Origin: Pirellulaceae bacterium
GTDB lineage: Bacteria; Planctomycetota; Planctomycetia; Pirellulales; Pirellulaceae
Direction of reading: 5' to 3'
DNA length: 5,199 nt
Assembly: GCA_030744095.1 (NCBI GenBank)
Contig: JASLRF010000329.1
Span: 1 to 5,199 of the forward strand
The notes below the pieces were generated by a model, which ran no database searches, was not told the origin of the DNA, and worked only from the letters and a program-made list of their open reading frames with translations. Positions 1-3,699 of the stretch are shown here, in pieces. Both the position numbers and the translations under genes were made by a program. Numbering within the stretch: the first letter of the stretch is position 1; every line of letters begins with the position of its first letter.

Positions 1-10
1 GCTTGTTCAT
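1..10 (-). CDS. Start of an unidentified downstream gene (partial)
   Basis: Only the first three codons (Met-Asn-Lys) and one base of the next lie inside the window, so the product cannot be identified. The start is supported by a strong Shine-Dalgarno motif, GGAGG (plus-strand CCTCC at 16-20), 5 bases before the ATG, the same spacing used by the other genes here. An in-frame ATG four codons upstream (complement of 20-22) is an alternative start, which would add Met-Glu-Gly-Thr; it overlaps the Shine-Dalgarno motif and is less likely. The gene has the same orientation as the FAH-family gene, separated by about 124 bases, so it may belong to the same transcript or have its own promoter. The call rests only on the start signal, as no coding statistics are possible. 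Confidence 0.55.
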
Positions 11-134
11 CGTCCCCTCCATGAGACTCTCTAAAAATCAACACACACTACGTCTCGGGAGGGTAATCGAAAACACCAAGCAACGGTATGTTATTAATCG
101 GGAGTTGCCTTATTCCATCGCACGCTGCGTCGCC
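11..134. other. Intergenic spacer after the FAH-family gene
   Basis: This 124-base gap separates the FAH-family stop codon from the next gene start. On the sense (minus) strand it contains an imperfect stem, AAGGCAAC (complement of 104-111) with GTTGCTT (complement of 78-84). The stem has one bulged base and a 19-base loop, and is followed shortly by TTTT. This could be a weak terminator but is not convincing. I see no good sigma-70 promoter. The stretch is AT-richer than the flanking genes, as expected for non-coding DNA. Plus-strand open frames that run across it appear to be antisense shadows. Confidence 0.5.
16..20 (-). promoter_or_regulatory. Ribosome binding site of the gene starting at 10
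   Basis: GGAGG on the minus strand, extended to GGAGGGG, ends 5 bases before the ATG at 10-8. It is the main evidence that a gene starts at the window edge. Confidence 0.6.
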
Positions 135-1103
135 TCATTCCGGCGATTCCGCTTCCACCGGCGTTTTCAACAGACCTATCGAACTGATCGATGCTTCGAT
201 CTGATCACCAGGCTTCAGATAAGATCCCGTCGTGTGTCCGACGCCTTGCGCGGTGCCCGTCGATATGATGTCGCCCGGCTCCAGCGTCACGAAACTCGAG
301 ATGAATTCGATCACTGCAGCCACGGGAAAAATCTGTTGCGCCGTTGAGGCATCTTGTTGGACCTTGCCGTTGACGCTCAGCTTGAGATCCAAGGTCTGCG
401 GATCCGGAATCTCGTCTGGCGTTGTCACGCAAGGTCCACAGGGGCAGAAGCTGTCGTGCCATTTACCATGCAACCAATCGAAGAACCCATCTTTGGCGCG
501 TTCCTTACGCCCCGGATTCGGTCGAAATACGCGATTCGAAATATCGTTGATCACCGTATATCCAGCGACATAATCCAATGCGTCCGCTTCCGCGACACCC
601 TTGGCTTTCTTGCCGATCACCACTGCCAGTTCCAATTCCCAATCGACGTGATTCGGCGAAACGTCCGGAATGATCACTGGCCGGCCGGGGTCGGTCAGCG
701 TCGTGGTGGGCGGCTTCATGAACACATAGGGAAACGTCTCAGCCCGCTCGGCCGCGATGCCGCCCCCCTCTTCGATGTGTTTGGCGTAATTCCCGGCCAA
801 CAGGAATAGCTTGCGGGGACGCGGAATCGGTAACAATAGTTGAACCTGGTCGAGCGGCAACGTCGCGTCGTCAGGCAAATCGCACTGGTCGCTGGCCAGA
901 AAGTCAGCCAGTTTCCTGGTCGTTTCGTATGCCGCCCCACCCGGTGGGAGAAAGTCGATCACACTATCGCCAATCGGCAGAACCGTGTTCTCTTTCGTGG
1001 CAACAGTGTGAGCTCGCGCGACCGATGACAATGGGATCACACGCTCGTCTTCGTAAAAGCCAACCCAATCACGATCGTTGAAACAAAATCGGCACAGACG
1101 CAT
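135..1103 (-). CDS. Fumarylacetoacetate hydrolase (FAH) family protein
   Basis: This 322-residue enzyme belongs to the FAH superfamily, whose members hydrolyse, decarboxylate, isomerise or hydrate 2-oxo or 2-hydroxy-dienoate acids in the cytoplasm using a divalent metal. Residues 1-90 form a variable N-terminal region and about 96-316 the catalytic fold. Visible motifs are NYAKHIEE (104-111), with the lid His109 and Glu112; FMKP with Lys130; DWELEL with metal ligands Glu156 and Glu158; NDISNR with Asp187; WLHGKWHDSF (210-219); and the late GTAQGVG loop, where the usual Pro of GTPxGVG is Ala. The ELE and Asp triad suggests a working metal site. The exact substrate cannot be told; 2-hydroxyhepta-2,4-diene-1,7-dioate isomerase, 2-keto-4-pentenoate hydratase and acylpyruvase types share this fold. 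A GTG two codons earlier (1109) is possible, but it lies inside the Shine-Dalgarno motif, so ATG at 1103 is preferred. Only 16 bases separate it from the upstream small gene, suggesting one transcript. A CPCGPC cluster (220-225) is unusual. Confidence 0.93.
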   Translation of the reverse strand: MRLCRFCFNDRDWVGFYEDERVIPLSSVARAHTVATKENTVLPIGDSVIDFLPPGGAAYETTRKLADFLASDQCDLPDDATLPLDQVQLLLPIPRPRKLFLLAGNYAKHIEEGGGIAAERAETFPYVFMKPPTTTLTDPGRPVIIPDVSPNHVDWELELAVVIGKKAKGVAEADALDYVAGYTVINDISNRVFRPNPGRKERAKDGFFDWLHGKWHDSFCPCGPCVTTPDEIPDPQTLDLKLSVNGKVQQDASTAQQIFPVAAVIEFISSFVTLEPGDIISTGTAQGVGHTTGSYLKPGDQIEASISSIGLLKTPVEAESPE

Positions 1104-1108
1104 GGTCA

Positions 1109-1112
1109 CCTC
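1109..1112 (-). promoter_or_regulatory. Ribosome binding site deciding the FAH-family start
   Basis: GAGG (within TGAGGTGA) on the minus strand lies 5 bases before the ATG at 1103. It overlaps the alternative GTG start at 1109, which therefore has no properly spaced site of its own. Confidence 0.55.
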
Positions 1113-1119
1113 ACCCGAG

Positions 1120-1497
1120 TTACAGTTGTTTGATCATCTCGGCGAAATAGGTCGCCAGATTATTTTCTGATCTTGCGATCATTCGCCGCCGGATCTGGTC
1201 GTGTGGAAAAGCGATCCCGTTGGCTCCCCGCACGGCCGGCCGGCCATCCTTTTCGATCCAGGAACCACCCGAAGCATGAATCAACACCTCGCCCAGGTAT
1301 GCCCCCCAAAGTCGTGTCAGCAGTTCGACGTTTTCGTCTGACTTACCGCCGGCGATCGCGAACTCCACCATGTCGATGTTCTCTTCCAATTCGGCTACGC
1401 TCGAAGCGGACATGCCGAGTTCGACAACCAGATGTTTGCGTGAAAACGTCTGCGCCTCCAACGTATCGTCTGCCATCTGCTCCGCCAACGTCGACAT
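1120..1497 (-). CDS. Small uncharacterised protein
   Basis: I do not recognise this 125-residue protein with certainty. It is acidic in its first half, has no signal peptide or membrane segment, and is probably a soluble, largely helical cytoplasmic protein. Its most distinctive part is LWGAYLGEVLIHASGGSWIEKDG (63-85; shown as LWGAYLGEVL then GGSW). Short bacterial proteins of unknown function, of the DUF3806 kind, have a similar pattern of a glycine-rich helix with LGE followed by GG-W; that link is from memory and weak. A basic patch QIRRRMIARS (101-110) follows. The frame is open up to an ATG at 1566, but the start at 1497 is chosen because AGGAG (complement of 1503-1507) sits 5 bases before it and the extra 23 residues look like leader sequence. 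It is followed after 22 bases by the GAGG-preceded ATG of the FAH-family gene, so co-transcription and perhaps a shared role are likely. Confidence 0.75.
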   Translation of the reverse strand: MSTLAEQMADDTLEAQTFSRKHLVVELGMSASSVAELEENIDMVEFAIAGGKSDENVELLTRLWGAYLGEVLIHASGGSWIEKDGRPAVRGANGIAFPHDQIRRRMIARSENNLATYFAEMIKQL

Positions 1498-1502
1498 TGG
1501 GG

Positions 1503-1507
1503 CTCCT
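1503..1507 (-). promoter_or_regulatory. Ribosome binding site deciding the small protein's start
   Basis: AGGAG on the minus strand lies 5 bases before the ATG at 1497. It supports this start over the in-frame ATG 23 codons upstream, which has no comparable site. Confidence 0.65.
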
Positions 1508-1570
1508 GTTCGGGGGGATGAGTTTTTGGGAAAGCTACCGAAGGCCGCGCGGTGTTCCGCTAACACCTTA

Positions 1571-1609
1571 ACCGGGTTTATCGCGGAGGATGGACCACGT
1601 CAACCCGGT
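1571..1609. repeat. 8-bp inverted repeat in the gap after the FtsQ-like gene
   Basis: ACCGGGTT (1571-1578) and AACCCGGT (1602-1609) are perfect reverse complements separated by 23 bases. They lie just after the FtsQ-like stop codon and about 75 bases before the small gene's start. As RNA the pair could form a stem with a long loop, but no U tract follows on the sense strand, so a classical terminator is unlikely. A TTGACG at the complement of 1598-1603 overlaps the right arm, but its partner -10 (TAAACC) is poor. An operator for a dimeric regulator or a transcript-end structure are both possible; neither is shown. Confidence 0.4.
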
Positions 1610-1612
1610 CAA

Positions 1613-2563
1613 CTATCTCGATTGCCTGTTAGCTCGGCTGGCGGTTCTCGCTCCGGAGAGGGCGCGTTCGCCGTTGCGCAGGTCGATTTCCCAACGTTGT
1701 GTCGGCCCGGTGGCACCCATCTCTGCTGCCAGCCTCCGCAGCAACTGGATTTTCTGGGTAGTTGATGCTTCGCCGACGATTTCACGTCCCGGCGCACTCC
1801 CCCAGATAAACCGATGGCCACTCCGTGTGGTCAGTTCGTAGACGGCGGGACCGCTCGATCGAACTTCCGCAGGCGGCGCTACAATCGCAATTCCATGCAA
1901 CTGCATCTGCTGCCAATTCCCTTCTACTAAGGCCGCCAGCTGCGCGGCACCCACGACGCGTGGATCGGGCCACGTCGTACCGACGGGACCCCAGGGAATC
2001 AACTCATCAATAGTGATCCGTAGCATGGGGATCGCCGCTTCTTGAAAATCCGTGGGAGGCAGCAACACAGCCTCGGCATCGATTGGCAAAATGCCACTTT
2101 CGTCTTGCGGCGACATCGAGCTGGGGATTTCCACCCAGGCGACGGGTCGACGGTAACGCAAGTCGACGTCGACTCGACCCTTTGGACCCTTGTTGACACG
2201 ATTCACCTTGGCTACCCACGAATGCAGTTCGAACGCCCGAAAAACCTTGTAGGCCAATTCATGATCCAACGACGACAGTTCGCCCAAACTTCCATCACGA
2301 AACGCCTCGCTGCATACGTCCGCTTTGATCCAGGTTGGTTGTCGCGTCGCACTGATCTGGTCAACGCGAAGCGCGGTAGCGGTTTGAACGAGCGCCGGCT
2401 TCCCCCATTTCTTCCAGCCCAGGACACCGCCGATCGTACACGCCAGCAGCAACATCACACCCAGGAGCAGATTCGGCGAAATGCTGACAACCGGACCAAG
2501 CAGGGAGCCGATCCCGTCGCTAGTCGCCTTACCACTTTTCTTTCGCCTACTGCTAGCAGCCAT
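1613..2563 (-). CDS. FtsQ/DivIB-like single-pass membrane protein
   Basis: This 316-residue protein has the layout of FtsQ/DivIB, a bitopic division protein that links early and late divisome proteins. A short basic cytoplasmic N-terminus (SRRKKSGK, 5-12) precedes one membrane segment at about 31-49 (NLLLGVMLLLACTIGGVLGW), giving an N-in, C-out topology. Residues about 66-145 look like a POTRA-type region ending in VDVDLRYRRPVAWVEI, and LPIDAEAVLLPP (159-170) resembles the FtsQ beta-domain pattern where a strand with Asp precedes a hydrophobic turn. The C-terminal part ends in RWEIDLRNGERAL (290-302), matching the IDLR element near the end of FtsQ. The sequence is divergent, so this rests on architecture and short motifs; a generic membrane protein cannot be excluded. 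Position directly after murB agrees with the murB-ftsQ order of division clusters. The start at 2563 is chosen over an ATG at 2599 because GGAGG lies 5 bases before it. A structured leader lies just upstream. Confidence 0.72.
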   Translation of the reverse strand: MAASSRRKKSGKATSDGIGSLLGPVVSISPNLLLGVMLLLACTIGGVLGWKKWGKPALVQTATALRVDQISATRQPTWIKADVCSEAFRDGSLGELSSLDHELAYKVFRAFELHSWVAKVNRVNKGPKGRVDVDLRYRRPVAWVEIPSSMSPQDESGILPIDAEAVLLPPTDFQEAAIPMLRITIDELIPWGPVGTTWPDPRVVGAAQLAALVEGNWQQMQLHGIAIVAPPAEVRSSGPAVYELTTRSGHRFIWGSAPGREIVGEASTTQKIQLLRRLAAEMGATGPTQRWEIDLRNGERALSGARTASRANRQSR

Positions 2564-2568
2564 CGTGT

Positions 2569-2573
2569 CCTCC
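2569..2573 (-). promoter_or_regulatory. Ribosome binding site deciding the FtsQ-like start
   Basis: GGAGG (within ACGGAGGA) on the minus strand lies 5 bases before the ATG at 2563. It rules out the longer frame starting at 2599, whose extra 12 codons would overlap this site and the leader hairpin. Confidence 0.75.
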
Positions 2574-2595
2574 GTAACAGCGAGAGCATACCAAA

Positions 2596-2636
2596 GCATC
2601 GCATATGGCAGAATCGCGATTTTCTGCCAGCGATGC
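2596..2636 (-). other. Two-part stem-loop in the leader of the FtsQ-like gene
   Basis: An outer 7-bp stem (GCATCGC 2596-2602 with GCGATGC 2630-2636) and an inner 8-bp stem (TGGCAGAA 2606-2613 with TTCTGCCA 2622-2629) are both perfect. They are joined by a 3-base bulge (ATA) on one side and capped by an 8-base loop. On the sense RNA the hairpin ends about 23 bases before the GGAGG site, and only three U's follow, so it is a weak terminator at best. It could end most murB transcripts, protect an RNA end, or tune translation of the next gene. The structure is seen directly; its role is inferred. Confidence 0.6.
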
Positions 2637-2650
2637 CATGCAAGCTACGC

Positions 2651-2700
2651 AAAAGGAAGAAAGCAAGAAAAGTGGGATGAGAATGCCAAATAAAAGAAAT
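2651..2700 (-). other. Pyrimidine-rich spacer after murB
   Basis: On the sense strand, the first part of the murB to FtsQ-like gap is rich in T and C and poor in G; the complement of 2651-2672 is an almost pure run of pyrimidines with a single G. Such G-poor transcript stretches can be Rho-loading sites. It is followed by the leader hairpin. No promoter is evident. Function is inference only. Confidence 0.3.
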
Positions 2701-2708
2701 GGCACGCA

Positions 2709-3587
2709 TTACCAGATATCGATGGACGTTTCGAGCTCGACACCCAAACGATCTTCGACGCCGCTCTTGAGGAGTTCGATCAGGCCGCAGACGTCGTCGA
2801 ACGTGGCACCTGGCTCGGCGATGATGAAATTGGCATTCTCGTCGCAGACGACTGCCTTGCCGACTCCGGATGAACGCAGCCCGGCATTCTCAATCAGGCT
2901 TGCGGCGCTCACGCCACCCACGTCTTTGAAAATGCAACCGGCGTTGTAAGTACCTTGTGGTTCGTTGGCCTTCTTAATGATCCAGAGCTTCTGTAATCGC
3001 TTCGTGATCTCGGCCGAATCGCCCGTTTCGAGTTCCAATTCAGCATTCAAAATGACCAATTCGTCCAAGCTACTGCTTCGATACGCGAATCGCAGTGCGT
3101 CGCGATCATGAACCACGATCTCGCCGGTTCGCTTCATCACGGTCGCGCTGCGAGTCCACTTTCCAATATCAGCACCACCAGCATCAGCATTGCTGCGCAA
3201 GGCACCGCCGACGGATCCTGGAATTCCGACCAACTCTTCGAGGCCGCTCAGTCCTTCGCCGACGGTGGCCGAAATCACGTGCCCCAGTTTGGCACCGCCA
3301 CCTGCGGTGACGACGTTTCCTTGGACGTCGATCTGACAAAAGGCCGGTGCAGCAAGGTGCAATACCAGGCCCTTGACTCGTGTGTCGCGAATCAGCAGAT
3401 TCGATCCACCGCCAATCACACCGATAGGCAGACCCGCTTCGTTGGCGCGAGCGACGAGCGCCGCCAGTTCTTCGACCGACGTTGGCTCCGCAAAGTACTC
3501 GGCGGGGCCACCCAGGCGAAACCAGGTGAAAGGTGCCAGCAATTCATTTTGCCGGACGATATGTTCATACCCGTCAAACAGGCCCAT
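2709..3587 (-). CDS. murB: UDP-N-acetylenolpyruvoylglucosamine reductase MurB
   Basis: MurB is the cytoplasmic FAD enzyme that uses NADPH to reduce UDP-GlcNAc-enolpyruvate to UDP-MurNAc, the second committed step of peptidoglycan precursor synthesis. The 292-residue sequence shows the FAD-binding segment FTWFRLGGPAEYF (20-32), VIGGGSNLLI (57-66), GIPGSVGGALRSNADAGG (121-138), the catalytic Arg170 in RFAYRS, NAGCIFK (215-221), and LIENAGLRSSGVGKAVV. It is shorter than the 342-residue E. coli enzyme and lacks the tyrosine-loop segment between the Arg and NAG motifs, so it is a type II MurB. Cys218 occupies the place of E. coli catalytic Ser229, and in an ungapped alignment of the C-terminus Ser288 falls where Glu325 is expected. 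The gene lies 112 bases after glnS with its own strong promoter, and 145 bases before the FtsQ-like gene. The start at 3587 fits the family, but its Shine-Dalgarno match is weak (GAGTGAG). Confidence 0.97.
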   Translation of the reverse strand: MGLFDGYEHIVRQNELLAPFTWFRLGGPAEYFAEPTSVEELAALVARANEAGLPIGVIGGGSNLLIRDTRVKGLVLHLAAPAFCQIDVQGNVVTAGGGAKLGHVISATVGEGLSGLEELVGIPGSVGGALRSNADAGGADIGKWTRSATVMKRTGEIVVHDRDALRFAYRSSSLDELVILNAELELETGDSAEITKRLQKLWIIKKANEPQGTYNAGCIFKDVGGVSAASLIENAGLRSSGVGKAVVCDENANFIIAEPGATFDDVCGLIELLKSGVEDRLGVELETSIDIW

Positions 3588-3622
3588 GGCAGCTCACTCG
3601 TCGCATCTGCTTTAAGAAGAGA

Positions 3623-3644
3623 GCACCGCCCCTAAAGGCAATGC
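3623..3644 (-). terminator. Hairpin in the murB leader: possible attenuator or glnS terminator
   Basis: On the minus strand GCATTGCC and GGCGGTGC form an 8-bp stem with two G-U pairs and a 6-base loop. A pyrimidine run, TCTCTTCTT, follows. This resembles a weak intrinsic terminator. It lies downstream of the murB promoter and about 35 bases before the murB start, so it would act on murB transcripts as well as on read-through from glnS. The fold is seen in the sequence; termination or attenuation is inferred. Confidence 0.4.
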
Positions 3645-3661
3645 GCACCACACGTTTGGCG

Positions 3662-3690
3662 ATCATATGCCGGTATTTTGAAAGTGTCAA
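3662..3690 (-). promoter_or_regulatory. Sigma-70-type promoter of murB
   Basis: On the minus strand, TTGACA (complement of 3685-3690) is followed by a 17-base spacer and TATGAT (complement of 3662-3667). The -35 box is a perfect consensus, the -10 differs in one base, and the spacing is optimal. The -35 box begins 9 bases after the glnS stop codon. The start point would be near 3655, giving a murB leader of about 68 bases that contains a hairpin. This suggests murB, and possibly the FtsQ-like gene, are transcribed independently of glnS. Confidence 0.75.
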
Positions 3691-3699
3691 CTTGGTCCA

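Noticed and set aside
78..111. Stem AAGGCAAC/GTTGCTT as terminator of the FAH-family gene
   Set aside because: The stem has a bulge, a 19-base loop and only a short T run offset by several bases, so it is not convincing.
3..347. Plus-strand open frame of 114 codons at the window start
   Set aside because: It overlaps the conserved end of the FAH-family gene, is very Arg-rich, and crosses a likely minus-strand start at 10.
1575..1603. TTGACG with TAAACC as a promoter for the small gene
   Set aside because: Spacing is 17 bases but the -10 matches the consensus in only about half its positions; it may be chance and is noted only alongside the inverted repeat.
2042..2680. Plus-strand open frame of 212 codons opposite the FtsQ-like gene
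   Set aside because: It runs antisense to a well-supported gene, is rich in Arg, His and Gln as expected for a complement-strand shadow, has no recognisable motif and no proper ribosome binding site.
3108..3635. Plus-strand open frame of 175 codons opposite murB
   Set aside because: It is antisense to a confident murB, runs over the murB start and leader hairpin, and shows no family motif.
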